A stretch of 64,000 bases of DNA, from contig OY782746.1 of NCBI GenBank assembly GCA_963678095.2, positions 868,001 to 932,000 on the forward strand, read 5' to 3'. Positions 53,047 through 62,229 of this stretch are shown here, piece after piece. Numbering within the stretch: the first letter of the stretch is position 1; every line of letters starts with the position of its first letter. Origin of the DNA: G963678095 sp963678095 (lineage in GTDB: Bacteria > Bacillota > Negativicutes > Selenomonadales > Selenomonadaceae). The position numbers and the translations under genes were made by a program. The notes beneath the pieces were generated by a model. The model was not told the DNA's origin. It saw only the letters and a list, made by a program, of their open reading frames with translations, and ran no database searches.

Positions 53047-53062
53047 GGATTCCGCTGGCAGC

Positions 53063-53290
53063 TTAAAATTCTTTTATCGCCGACGGTTTTAATTTTGACA
53101 GATTGTACGTTTCGGCTTTAATAATTTTCAGCTCTGTATTCGTTTCAAGGCCCTCAGCGTTTAAAGCGTCCTGGACCTCACCGATGACTTCATCCACTTC
53201 TTCGAGCGTATCGACAAGAACCGAGTCCTGACTGTATTCCGTATCCCCGTTAGCTGAAACTTCTTTTACCATATAAACACTTACAAACAT
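53063..53290 (-). CDS. small hypothetical protein (75 aa)
   Basis: A 75 aa acidic, soluble protein that I do not recognise. It starts MFVSVYMVKEVSANGD, has a helix-forming acidic centre (TLEEVDEVIGEVQDALNAEG), and ends KLKPSAIKEF. GGAGG is 9 bases before the ATG and a clear terminator follows, which supports a real gene. No cysteines, no signal peptide. Confidence 0.6.
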   Translation of the reverse strand: MFVSVYMVKEVSANGDTEYSQDSVLVDTLEEVDEVIGEVQDALNAEGLETNTELKIIKAETYNLSKLKPSAIKEF

Positions 53291-53524
53291 CTTATAATGC
53301 CTCCATTTAAAGCAGCTGCTGCGCCGAAAATCTCCACTGCCAGTAATTTCGCCAGTGATATCACACGCAGAAGGCCGCCTTTTATTTCTCTTCTGCCTTA
53401 TTGTACTCTATAACAATCCTGTTTGACAATGGCCGTCCGGAAAGAACGACCGCATCGTTGCTGCTAACTGTTGCACGCAGTTTTTCTTCCAGCCTCCATC
53501 ATAACCCCCGGTGATAAAAGCTTG

Positions 53525-53565
53525 CGCAACCACTGGTTGCGTAAATGAAAACTACGATGTATAGT
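53525..53565 (+). promoter_or_regulatory. promoter and operator of the XRE regulator
   Basis: CGCAACC-act-GGTTGCG (53525-53541) is a perfect inverted repeat overlapping the -35 TTGCGT (53537-53542). The -10 TATAGT (53560-53565) is 17 bases downstream. Likely autoregulation. The remaining gap 53291-53524 shows nothing I recognise. Confidence 0.6.
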
Positions 53566-53628
53566 GCAAGTAAGGTCTTTATCATAGAATTTTATTTGAA
53601 ATCAACTTATATAGAAAGAGGTTATTTT

Positions 53629-54381
53629 ATGAACCTAGCACTGGCAAATCGTTTTGTTGCCCTGCGAAAGCAACGGGGCTATTCGCAGGAAACCCTGGCA
53701 GAAAAACTCGGTGTAAGCCGTCAGGCTGTGAGCAAATGGGAACGCGGGGAGTCGTCCCCCGATACAGATAATTTGATAGCGCTGGCAAATATCTATGAAA
53801 TTTCCCTCGATGAACTTTTAAAAGGTGACGTTCCTGCTAGATCTGAGGCCAGCCGTGAAGAACCGCTTGCCCCGGGAAATGGTCAGGAGGACGGGCTTCA
53901 TCTTACAAGCAGTTCTGGGGAAGAGGTCTGCCTTGGCCCCGAGGGAATCTATGCCAAAGATGAAACGGGCGATTCCATCGAGCTAACAAAAGGCTCCCCT
54001 TCGATTTACATTGTAAAAGACGGCCAGCGCTATACCCTCCAAGAAGCCCGAAAAAAATGGCGGCATTCGCACAGCCCCATTTTTTCTTTGCTGCTGCTGC
54101 TCGCAATTTTTATCTATCTTTTAGCAGGCAGCGTTTGGGGCATCTGGCATCCGCTCTGGATTATTTTTTTGCTGGTGCCGATCCTCACCAAGCTTATAAA
54201 GACCATACAAATGCGTAATCTGCAGTATTTCCCCTATAGCATGTGTATGGTAACCATCTATCTGTTACTGGGATTTTACTATGATCTCTGGCATCCAGCC
54301 TGGCTATTATTCCTCACAATCCCGCCTTATGCCAGACTGCGCCGCCATTATTTTAAAAAAGCAACCGAAGTGGAAATTTAG
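53629..54381 (+). CDS. membrane-anchored XRE-family regulator
   Basis: A 250 aa protein. The Cro/C1 helix-turn-helix covers residues 5-62 (LRKQRGYSQETLAEKLGVSRQ, then AVSKWERGESSPD). A variable linker to about 155 precedes a C-terminal hydrophobic part with two similar units, each ending in a helix with WHPxWxxFLxxP (WHPLWIIFLLVP and WHPAWLLFLTIP). It may thus sense membrane or envelope state. The frame opens at 53545, before the likely transcription start, but ATG 53629 with AAAGAGG fits better. It is followed by the terminator that the IS3 element has split. Confidence 0.85.
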   Translation: MNLALANRFVALRKQRGYSQETLAEKLGVSRQAVSKWERGESSPDTDNLIALANIYEISLDELLKGDVPARSEASREEPLAPGNGQEDGLHLTSSSGEEVCLGPEGIYAKDETGDSIELTKGSPSIYIVKDGQRYTLQEARKKWRHSHSPIFSLLLLLAIFIYLLAGSVWGIWHPLWIIFLLVPILTKLIKTIQMRNLQYFPYSMCMVTIYLLLGFYYDLWHPAWLLFLTIPPYARLRRHYFKKATEVEI

Positions 54382-54430
54382 CGTCCGAATAGTTTCCTGT
54401 GCAAAAAAAAAGGTGAAGCGATAAATAAAG

Positions 54431-55879
54431 TGGACCCTATGTCAAGGACAATATAAAAAAGGGTGCTAAGCAGCTAACAGCTGATTTCTGTATTGAACAG
54501 GAGTCAGCTGTTTTAAATTCCACTGACACCGGTAAGCATTATAATATCGTATGTACTCATCAATCATTTTTTGCATTTCTTCAAATGATGTACAATTTCT
54601 ATAATCAATTTCATCTTTCATATGGCCAAAGAATGATTCTTGTGGTGCATTATCCCAACAATTCCCTCGTCTAGACATCGATTGCCCTAATCCATACTTT
54701 TTAAGTAATTTTTGATATTTAGGACTCGTATAATGACAACCTTGATCAGAATGAATAAACGCATTTTTTGCAATTAAGTTTTTATTGTTCTGCATTAATT
54801 TTTCTATAGTTTCTGTAGCGATATCTAGAGTAATTCTTTTCGATAAATGATATGCTAGAATTTCGTTAGTTGAGCTGTCTTTTATCGTCGATAAATAAGC
54901 CATATTAGATGCCTGATATGGTAAATATGTAATATCTGTCAGCAAAACTTTTCCTGGAATCTCCTGCTTGAATTCTCTGTTTAAAAGATTTGCCACAACA
55001 CGGTGTTCCTTCGTAGCTTTTGCCATTCGGCGATACGGATTAGCCTTTCGAATAAGACAAACAATATTATATTTGCGCATGATTCTTTGAATTCTTTTTC
55101 GGCTAAAGACTACATTGAATTCATTAGCTAACGTCATTTTTATAGATCGTGAACCTTTCTTATAACCGTGAGCATTAAATGCATTTAATATTAACTCTCG
55201 TGCTTTTAAATCTTGGGCTTCACACTCATTCCGCCTGGTAACAGATTTAAGATAATGATAATAACCAGACCTTGAAACATTCAATAAATCACAGAAATAA
55301 GATACTATATTCGTTAGATTATATTTAGATATAGTATCTTGAATTAATGCAAAAATTTCATTTGCTGATAGGTTTATGCTGTTGTTTACCAGCCTCCTTT
55401 CGATCATATCGGCTTTTTTTAACAAATTAACTTGTTGTTCTAATAATTTAATTCTAGCTTCTTGCCGTTGAATAACTTCTTCTTGAGAAAGTTCACTTAT
55501 ACGTGGACGACCAGAAGATTCTTTTCGCGTATCTCGTAAAGCTATAATTCCGTCTTTATTATAAGCCTTTATCCATCTAGCAGCAGATTGTTCACAGCGT
55601 TTAATACCAATTATATTAATATCGAATCCAGCATCTTGGAATATGGCCCTAGGCAGCTTACCTTTGAGATAATCTTCAATAAATACACGTTTAAACTCAT
55701 CAGAATAAGTAATCGTTTTTTCTGAAACCTTTAAGACGTTAGGATTATTCTGTAATATTTCTATATTTTCTCGTGTAAAAATAATTTTACTCATGTGCAT
55801 TCCTCCAATTATCTGTATTATATAAAAAAGTACCTATAGATTGAACACTTTTTTTCTTGTGTCCTATCTATAGGTACCA
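54431..55879 (-). mobile_element. IS3-family insertion sequence, about 1.45 kb
   Basis: One transposase gene is flanked by imperfect terminal inverted repeats of about 34 bases. The left end begins TGGACCCTATGTCAAGGACA, and the right end, read inward, TGGTACCTATAGATAGGACA. The element is clearly more A+T-rich than its surroundings. A target duplication is not certain: taking the ends at TGG/CCA none is seen; slightly longer ends (TAAA...) would leave AAA on both sides. Confidence 0.8.
54466..55794 (-). CDS. IS3-family transposase, single-frame
   Basis: A 442 aa transposase joining the parts usually split between OrfA and OrfB. The N-terminal helix-turn-helix region covers about 1-110, a leucine-zipper-like stretch (KLLEQQVNLLKKADMIER) follows, then the integrase core: TDITYLPY (first Asp), HSDQGCHYTS (second Asp) and PQESFFGHMKDE (Glu). 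With one continuous frame no programmed frameshift is needed. ATG 55794 has GGAGG 7 bases upstream; the ATG at 55800 is too close to it. All catalytic residues are present, so the element may still be active. Confidence 0.92.
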   Translation of the reverse strand: MSKIIFTRENIEILQNNPNVLKVSEKTITYSDEFKRVFIEDYLKGKLPRAIFQDAGFDINIIGIKRCEQSAARWIKAYNKDGIIALRDTRKESSGRPRISELSQEEVIQRQEARIKLLEQQVNLLKKADMIERRLVNNSINLSANEIFALIQDTISKYNLTNIVSYFCDLLNVSRSGYYHYLKSVTRRNECEAQDLKARELILNAFNAHGYKKGSRSIKMTLANEFNVVFSRKRIQRIMRKYNIVCLIRKANPYRRMAKATKEHRVVANLLNREFKQEIPGKVLLTDITYLPYQASNMAYLSTIKDSSTNEILAYHLSKRITLDIATETIEKLMQNNKNLIAKNAFIHSDQGCHYTSPKYQKLLKKYGLGQSMSRRGNCWDNAPQESFFGHMKDEIDYRNCTSFEEMQKMIDEYIRYYNAYRCQWNLKQLTPVQYRNQLLAA

Positions 55880-55911
55880 TTTTAAAAGCTTCACCTCTTT
55901 TTTTCGAAAAA

Positions 55912-57177
55912 TCAGTCGATTTTATGCGGCCAGTTTTTGAGCAGGTACTGCTCGGCCTCGGCGCTCCACAGGCCCTGATTTCTTGCCGTGATTTCTGCCA
56001 GCGCGGCAAAATGTGGATCACTTTCGCCTTTTGCCGCGAAATCGTCAATCGCCGTCATTTCCATCAAAATCCCGGTATACACGAGTTTCTTGCCTGCTGG
56101 ATGATCCGGCAAAGTCAGCGTTGCCTCGGCAGCACTGTCAAGTCCACCGACATGTGTCACCATAACCGCCGGATTGATTTGATTTTTTTCTGTCAGGCGC
56201 AGTGATTCTACCATGTCATCCGTATTGCCGCCGGTCGTTCCCATAATATGAGTCGATCCATAATGCACATTATAGAAATTGCAGGCTGCCGTAAACTGGG
56301 TATCCGTCGGCCCGGCAAAGAAATTTAAGCAGCCATCCCGGCCCAAAATCTGATCGGCCTGCTCTACGACCTGTTTCACCGGGGCAAAGGCAAACACGTC
56401 ATCATAGCCAGTCCCGCCGGAGATGTCACGCAGCTCTTTTACCGGATCAGCCAGCGTACGCGTGTTGACAAACAGCAGTTTCACGCCTGCCTTGACCGCT
56501 TTTTCGCGGAAAATTTCCTGGGCCCGTGCCAGACGGCTTTCGTCGATATCCGCAATCACCAAGAGACCCGGACGGCGATCCGCATGCAATGCATAATCAA
56601 TGGCACCAAGTCCCATTGGTCCGGCTGCCGCCAGCAATGCCATTTTCCCGCCGGGAACAACCCCCATCAAATGCTGGTAGCTGCCCATTTTTGTATGATA
56701 ATTGGCATGAAACGCCCCAATAATGCAGGACATCGGCTCTGCCAGCGAGGCATCATAGTAAGCTTCGCCTTCATATTTTAACAGACAGCCCAATTCCATG
56801 ACTTCCTGCGGCATGATCACATAAGTAGCCGCCCCGCCGCAATAGCGGTAAGAGTAGCCGGGCGAATCCATGCTGCCCTTATAGTTTAAAGCTGGCTGCA
56901 TCGAAAATTTCTCGCCGGGCTGGAATTGTGCCTGCCATTTCGCCCCGACCTTTACAATATCCCCCGCCATTTCATGACCGATAATTACCGGATGTTCCGC
57001 GGCATCCTTCGGTACCCGTTTATGATCGGTGCCCAAGGCTGCAGCTTTATAGCTCGACATGCAGATGCTGTCGGATACAACCCTGACCAGAATTTCATCT
57101 TCTTTTATTTCCGGTAAATCGAAGGCATCCAGCCGCAAATCTTTTTTTCCATATAATCGTACTGCCCAAGTTTTCAT
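55912..57177 (-). CDS. zinc-type polyol-phosphate dehydrogenase (SorE-like)
   Basis: A 421 aa medium-chain dehydrogenase. Catalytic zinc ligands are Cys in DSICMSSYK near residue 39 and His-Glu in IIGHEMAGD near residue 68. The four-cysteine structural zinc lobe is absent. The nucleotide fold shows LLAAAGPMGLGAIDYAL and VIADIDESRL, where the acidic D suggests NAD. The closest family I recognise is the L-sorbose-1-phosphate reductase (SorE) group, which acts on polyol phosphates at the carbon next to the phosphorylated one. It is the last gene of a hexitol PTS operon with a 1-phosphofructokinase-type kinase, so a ketose 1-phosphate product is plausible. True substrate is not shown. Confidence 0.75.
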   Translation of the reverse strand: MKTWAVRLYGKKDLRLDAFDLPEIKEDEILVRVVSDSICMSSYKAAALGTDHKRVPKDAAEHPVIIGHEMAGDIVKVGAKWQAQFQPGEKFSMQPALNYKGSMDSPGYSYRYCGGAATYVIMPQEVMELGCLLKYEGEAYYDASLAEPMSCIIGAFHANYHTKMGSYQHLMGVVPGGKMALLAAAGPMGLGAIDYALHADRRPGLLVIADIDESRLARAQEIFREKAVKAGVKLLFVNTRTLADPVKELRDISGGTGYDDVFAFAPVKQVVEQADQILGRDGCLNFFAGPTDTQFTAACNFYNVHYGSTHIMGTTGGNTDDMVESLRLTEKNQINPAVMVTHVGGLDSAAEATLTLPDHPAGKKLVYTGILMEMTAIDDFAAKGESDPHFAALAEITARNQGLWSAEAEQYLLKNWPHKID

Positions 57178-57189
57178 TTTATTTTCCCC

Positions 57190-58131
57190 CTATTTTTCCC
57201 GTTTAATTTCTTTCCATTTTACCTGCTCGGCATACGAACGAATCAAGCGCAGGTCACTTGCCTGCGTTCCGTCCATCGTCACGGCGGCAGTCCCTGCTGC
57301 CACCGCCAAAATGGCCGCCTGCTCAAAGGAGTACGCCTGATCGAGTGCAAACGCCAGCGCCCCCACCATGGCATCGCCGGCGCCCACGGTGCTTTTCACC
57401 TGAACCTTGATGCCTTCGGCCAAAAGCACCTGCGAGCCAACAAAGAGTGCGCCCTCGGAACCGAGCGAAACCACTACATTTTCAATTTTATACGAGTCTC
57501 TTAATTTATCAGCGGCTGCCAGTACCTCTTCTGTCGTCACCAGATTGCAGTCCAAAAGATTTTCCAGTTCATGAATGTTCGGCTTAACCAGATAGGGTCC
57601 CGCTTCCAGCCCATACCGAAGCAAATCCCCATCGGCATCGAGCAGTGTCTTAATTCCCTTTTGCCGGGCCGCCTCAATCCACTCGCGATACAAAGTTTTT
57701 TCTACATTTGCCGGTACGCTGCCGGATAAAACCAGAATATCATTTGCCCCCATCGTATTGAGCAGATCTTCCTGCAGCCCTTTGCGAGCAGCTTCAGCAA
57801 GCTCCGGTCCCGGTTCGTTGATATCGGTATTGGTTTTACCACTTGTATCCACAACCTTCAAATTGGTGCGGGTTTCTCCGGGAATAAAATGGAATCGGTT
57901 TTCAATTCCCTGCTGATCCAGATATTCCTTGATAAAGCGCCCCGCCTGCCCCGCCAAAAAACCGGCCGCCCGGCTCTTGTCGCCAAGCTGGCAGATGACC
58001 TTAGAGACATTAATGCCCTTGCCCCCGGCATCGACACGGCTCGAAACAATCCGGTTCACCGCCCCGATCGCAAAGCCCTCTATGGTAACGGTTTTGTCTA
58101 CAGCCGGATTCATCGTAACAGTTGTAATCAT
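57190..58131 (-). CDS. fruK: 1-phosphofructokinase-family kinase
   Basis: A 313 aa PfkB-family kinase. It shows TMNPAVDKTVTIEG at the N-terminus, DAGGKGINVSKVI at about residues 36-48, and the anion-hole motif STVGAGDAMVGALAF with the catalytic Asp. It belongs to the FruK/LacC branch, phosphorylating fructose 1-phosphate or tagatose 6-phosphate. The context (hexitol PTS plus SorE-like dehydrogenase) favours fructose 1-phosphate. Tandem start codons TTG/ATG occur; ATG 58131 with GGAGG is preferred. Confidence 0.87.
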   Translation of the reverse strand: MITTVTMNPAVDKTVTIEGFAIGAVNRIVSSRVDAGGKGINVSKVICQLGDKSRAAGFLAGQAGRFIKEYLDQQGIENRFHFIPGETRTNLKVVDTSGKTNTDINEPGPELAEAARKGLQEDLLNTMGANDILVLSGSVPANVEKTLYREWIEAARQKGIKTLLDADGDLLRYGLEAGPYLVKPNIHELENLLDCNLVTTEEVLAAADKLRDSYKIENVVVSLGSEGALFVGSQVLLAEGIKVQVKSTVGAGDAMVGALAFALDQAYSFEQAAILAVAAGTAAVTMDGTQASDLRLIRSYAEQVKWKEIKREK

Positions 58132-58146
58132 CAAAGTTCCTCCCGG

Positions 58147-60027
58147 CTATTCATGTTCTTGTTCAACAAACAGCGTATAAAGCTCATCAATATCTTTCGT
58201 GGTCCGCAAACGTTCCACAATCTCATCATCTTCCCCGGTGTCAAGTGCCGTCGTAATATTGGCCAGAATACTCAAATGCTCGTTGCCGACCCCGGCAATG
58301 CCAATAATCAGGTATGCGGTGTCGTCGCCAAACTGCACGCCCTGTGGAAATTGCAGTACGGACATTCCCGATTTTTTGATGTTTTCCTTGGCTCTGCCAA
58401 CGCCATGCGGGATGGCAATGCCCTTGCCAATATAGGTGCTCAGATCATTTTCCCGCTCCAGCATAGCCGCCACATAAGATTCGTCGACATAACCGCCCTG
58501 CACCAGCAGTTCCCCGGCCATGCGAATCGCTTCTTCTTTTTCGACGCTGGGGAGATTCAACCGGATGTTTTTCTTCGCCAAAATCCGGTTACCACCGGGC
58601 TCTTCCTGATTTTCACGCGCCGCCTCGTCCACAAAATATGCCGAGGCCTGTACCCGGTCAAAAATAGAGGCATCAAAAAAGTCACTTACCCCGATGATTT
58701 TTGCCTGCGGCGCGGCCGTCTGTGCCCGGGCGGCAAGCTTCTCATGTGTGATCACCAGCTGTACATCGCCTGGGATTTCATTGACCGCATAATTCACTAC
58801 CGGGACAAAGACCCCCGCCTTTTGCAGCTTGCTGCGCAGCATACTCGCGCCCATCGCACTCGATCCCATCCCGGCATCACAAGCAAAGGCAATCTTGCTG
58901 ACAGTTACTTTCTCTGTAGGCGCCACGGCCTTCTTCCCCTTTAATTCCTGCATCTTTTCCTTTGCCTGTTCGAGGTCTTCCTCACCGTTTTTATCATTGG
59001 CCTGTTTGACAAAGACCGAAGCCACCAAAAAGCTTACGACCGTCGATACCAAAACGCCCGCCAGCACCGCAAAATGTCCACCCTTCGGGCACATAGCCAG
59101 CAGGGCAAAGATGCTGCCCGGTGACGGCGTTGCAATCAGCCCGGCACCCAGTACGACAAAGGTCAAGACCCCGCTCGCCCCACCGAGGATTACTGCCAAT
59201 AGCAGCATCGGGTTCATCAAGACGTACGGGAAATAGATCTCATGAATCCCGCCAAAGAAGTGGATGATTACCGCTCCCGGCGCCGACTGCTTGGCCATGC
59301 CTTTAGAAAACATCCAGTAGGCCAGCAAAATCCCGAGGCCCGGACCTGGATTTGGTTCCAGCAGGAAGAAGATCGATTTACCGGCTTCCTGGGCCTGCTG
59401 AATTCCGATCGGGCTCAGTACCCCATGGTTCATGGCATTGTTTAAGAACAAAATCTTACCCGGCTCGATAAAAATCGAGGTCAGCGGCAAGAGCCCCGCA
59501 CTGACAATCGCTTCCACTCCGGCCTTAAGTATGCCGTTGAGGGCTAGTACTACCGGGCCCACGCCCGTATAGCCAATCAGCGCCAAAATCGCGCCGATAA
59601 TTCCTGCGGAAAAGTTATTGACCAGCATTTCAAAGCCTGCCGGAATTTTTCCTTCGATCATCGCATCAAACTTTTTGATGATGTAACCGCCCACCGGGCC
59701 CATAATCATGGCTCCCATAAACATCGGGATGCTCGCCCCGACGATCACGCCCACCGTGGCAATTGCCCCGAGGACGCCGCCTCTGGCTCCGCTGACTGCG
59801 CGCCCTCCGGTATAGCCGATGAGCAGTGGCAATAAAAAGGTGATCATGGGTCCGACTAAGTTGCTTAAGTATTCGTTCGGCATCCAGCCGGTTGGAATAA
59901 ATAAAGCCGTAATCAAGCCCCAGGCAATAAATGCCCCGATATTCGGCATTACCATGCCGCTCAAAAACCGGCCAAACTTTTGCACTTTCTCCTGCGTGCC
60001 GCTGGCCGTAAACTCCTGGCTCGTCAT
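58147..60027 (-). CDS. mtlA: PTS mannitol-type permease EIICBA
   Basis: A 626 aa permease. EIIC (about 1-345) is membrane-embedded and ends SFLVASVFVK. A charged linker leads to EIIB with the phosphocysteine in FACDAGMGSSAMGAS (about residue 388). EIIA (about 480-626) carries the phosphohistidine in GKGIAIPHGVGRAKE. All three phosphotransfer parts are in one chain, as in E. coli MtlA. Its EIIC is almost identical to that of the gene at 62230, whereas the EIIB halves differ. RBS GGAGG. It starts 2 bases after the regulator gene. Confidence 0.93.
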   Translation of the reverse strand: MTSQEFTASGTQEKVQKFGRFLSGMVMPNIGAFIAWGLITALFIPTGWMPNEYLSNLVGPMITFLLPLLIGYTGGRAVSGARGGVLGAIATVGVIVGASIPMFMGAMIMGPVGGYIIKKFDAMIEGKIPAGFEMLVNNFSAGIIGAILALIGYTGVGPVVLALNGILKAGVEAIVSAGLLPLTSIFIEPGKILFLNNAMNHGVLSPIGIQQAQEAGKSIFFLLEPNPGPGLGILLAYWMFSKGMAKQSAPGAVIIHFFGGIHEIYFPYVLMNPMLLLAVILGGASGVLTFVVLGAGLIATPSPGSIFALLAMCPKGGHFAVLAGVLVSTVVSFLVASVFVKQANDKNGEEDLEQAKEKMQELKGKKAVAPTEKVTVSKIAFACDAGMGSSAMGASMLRSKLQKAGVFVPVVNYAVNEIPGDVQLVITHEKLAARAQTAAPQAKIIGVSDFFDASIFDRVQASAYFVDEAARENQEEPGGNRILAKKNIRLNLPSVEKEEAIRMAGELLVQGGYVDESYVAAMLERENDLSTYIGKGIAIPHGVGRAKENIKKSGMSVLQFPQGVQFGDDTAYLIIGIAGVGNEHLSILANITTALDTGEDDEIVERLRTTKDIDELYTLFVEQEHE

Positions 60028-60029
60028 AA

Positions 60030-62150
60030 CTATACCTCCAATACTTTCTTTACTTGCAACCGATAGTAATTCTTTAAAATAAGGCCGATTTCTATTTCGG
60101 CTTCATCTTTTATGCCTGTTTGCAGGCAGCTGCGAAACGCTGTACTCTCCAGCAGCATTTGGCTCAAGTGACTCATAACCTCAAGGGGCATCTTGCTGCA
60201 ATTTTCCGGGACCAGCATAATGATCCCCAGGCGCAGCGTCTCCAGCTTCCCATTGTTTTTCACGGACAGGCCGTCGTTTTGAAACTGGACCGCTCCAAAA
60301 TAGGGTTTCGCTACTGCCGCAGTCCGGCAATGCAGCAAAATCATTTCCTGCCCGGTAATGATCGTTCCCCCAAGTTCCTCGCGTTTTTTCAGTGCGTCTG
60401 TCAAGGCAAGCCGCTGCTGCTCCTCTGTCAAAAGCGTCTCGCTAACCTGCCGTATCACTGCATCCAAGCTGGCAGCACTTTCCGCTGGCAGCAGAAAAAA
60501 TCCATCCAGTATATCGACGATGGCCTGCGAGATGACCGTCAAAGCTGAAATCTTATGCTTAAACGACCATTCCTGCTTGCTCCTGACCGGCAGCGGCGGC
60601 TGCACCATTTTCAACTGTTCCATCACTCGGTTGATCTTGACCTTATCCTCCTGAAACAGCAGCGGATTGACTACAACTACCGGCAATTCACTCTTTTCCA
60701 AAGAAACCGTGGCAATGACAAAATCAATCTGCTGATTTTGCAGCGCCTCCGTATCGATATGCAGGATCGAAATCACTTTTTCAATGACAATATTGTCATA
60801 TTCCTGCTTAATCCGGACCGCCAACAGCTTGGAGGTTCCGATGCCTGTCGGACAGGCAACCACTACCCGAAATAAGCGTTTCGGACTTTTAGGCCGGTCT
60901 TCAAGGGCCGCACCGAGATGCATGGCAATATAGCCGATCTCGGCCTCCGGCATCACTACCCCCAGCTGCGTTTTTGCGGCTTGCGCACAAACCCTGGCGA
61001 TGTCCATCAGCTCCGGATATTGGGTTTTGATCTCGGCTAACAGCGGATTGCGAATGTCCATTTTCATCTTCAGCCGGCTGATCGCCGGACCCAGATGGTT
61101 GACCAGTCCCACGAGTAAATTCTCGCTCGGCGACAAAAATTGTCCGGTCTCTTTTTCTGCGATCCGGATCATTTCCTTGGCCAGCTTTACCAGCTGGAAA
61201 CTACCCACAGCCTGTGCTACGGTTTTTTCCTGGCTGTATTGATTTTTGGCTCCCAAAAGGTGCATCGTAATATAGCCGATTTCATCCTCCGGCACCGCCA
61301 GGGAGAAATCCCGGCCAATCGATTGCGCAATATGCGCGCCAATCTGATATTCTTTTTTCTGCTTCAAGTCAGCCAGCAGCTTTTGATCAATCGTTATATT
61401 CTCTTCTTTTTTCAGGCGCTGCACGGCCAGTGCCAAATGCACCAGTAAGCCGGCATAGGCACTGTCGGCCATCTTGTCGCCCCGGTCTTTTTGTGCGGTG
61501 TCAACAGAATGTTCCAGCTTGCTGATGGTCTCCCGATCCATCAGATTCAACAGCCGCCGTCCTGTCTTGCTGCCGTCCTTTCCCGGTTCAATGCCATGGC
61601 GCAGCAGACCCAGAAGCTCCTCTTCATTGTTGTGTTCATAAATAAACCGGACCACCGCGTGGCGGATATCCTGCTCCGCTCCGGCCACATAGACCCCCAG
61701 GCCAGGCTTGCGGATCAGCTGCAATTTATGCCGCTCGATCCAGCCTTCCAATTTATCCAGATCATTGCTGATCGTTCCTTCGGTCACTTTGAGTACGGTC
61801 GCAAAGCTGTACAGCTTGACCGGCTCCTGATTTTGCAGCAATTCCCCTAAAATCAAATTCTGCCGCTCGGCCGGTGAAAAGGACAATTCCTGTTTGGCCG
61901 CATCTAAAATCAGCAAAATTCCTTCACGCTGCTGTGCATCCGCCTGCAGGCGGATTCCCGTTCCCGTCTTCTTATCGAGTCGGTACCCATAGGCAGCCAA
62001 CCACTGCTCTACTTCCTCCATATCCCGCAACACCGTTTTATTGCTCACCTGCAGCTGTTTTGCCAAAGCCGAAATCGTCACATAGGAGGGTTCCTGACAA
62101 AGCCGCATTAACAAAGGCTTTATTCTTCCTTGTATTTTGCTTTCTTTCAT
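60030..62150 (-). CDS. mtlR: MtlR-like transcriptional activator with PTS domains
   Basis: A 706 aa BglG/MtlR-family regulator. N-terminal helix-turn-helix (ISALAKQLQVSNKTVLRDME), an Mga-like second one, two PRD domains with conserved histidines (EIGYITMHLLGA and EIGYIAMHLGAA), an EIIB-Gat-like part (VVVACPTGIGTSKLLAVRI) and a C-terminal EIIA-like part (MILLHCRTAAVA) follow in order. Phosphorylation by HPr and the permease tunes its activity. I choose ATG 62150 (GGAGG 7-8 bases upstream). It lies between the two permease genes and probably activates the operon promoter at 63.7 kb. Confidence 0.92.
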   Translation of the reverse strand: MKESKIQGRIKPLLMRLCQEPSYVTISALAKQLQVSNKTVLRDMEEVEQWLAAYGYRLDKKTGTGIRLQADAQQREGILLILDAAKQELSFSPAERQNLILGELLQNQEPVKLYSFATVLKVTEGTISNDLDKLEGWIERHKLQLIRKPGLGVYVAGAEQDIRHAVVRFIYEHNNEEELLGLLRHGIEPGKDGSKTGRRLLNLMDRETISKLEHSVDTAQKDRGDKMADSAYAGLLVHLALAVQRLKKEENITIDQKLLADLKQKKEYQIGAHIAQSIGRDFSLAVPEDEIGYITMHLLGAKNQYSQEKTVAQAVGSFQLVKLAKEMIRIAEKETGQFLSPSENLLVGLVNHLGPAISRLKMKMDIRNPLLAEIKTQYPELMDIARVCAQAAKTQLGVVMPEAEIGYIAMHLGAALEDRPKSPKRLFRVVVACPTGIGTSKLLAVRIKQEYDNIVIEKVISILHIDTEALQNQQIDFVIATVSLEKSELPVVVVNPLLFQEDKVKINRVMEQLKMVQPPLPVRSKQEWSFKHKISALTVISQAIVDILDGFFLLPAESAASLDAVIRQVSETLLTEEQQRLALTDALKKREELGGTIITGQEMILLHCRTAAVAKPYFGAVQFQNDGLSVKNNGKLETLRLGIIMLVPENCSKMPLEVMSHLSQMLLESTAFRSCLQTGIKDEAEIEIGLILKNYYRLQVKKVLEV

Positions 62151-62229
62151 AAAACTGCCTCCTATGCTCACACTCGCAATTCTTCTGCCGGTAAGGCCTG
62201 TATTTCTGCTATCTGGGATTAGCTCAGCA

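Larger units (their letters stand above)
54403..55904. terminator. former bidirectional terminator, split by an insertion sequence
   Basis: Left arm AAAAAAAAAGGTGAAGC (54403-54419) and right arm GCTTCACC with TCTTTTTTT (55888-55904) are inverted repeats on either side of the IS. Without the element they would form a compact hairpin with A and T runs, ending both the XRE gene and the dehydrogenase operon. Confidence 0.75.

Noticed and set aside
54466..55800. Programmed frameshift between OrfA and OrfB of the IS3 element
   Set aside because: The transposase is a single uninterrupted frame from the helix-turn-helix to the DDE core.
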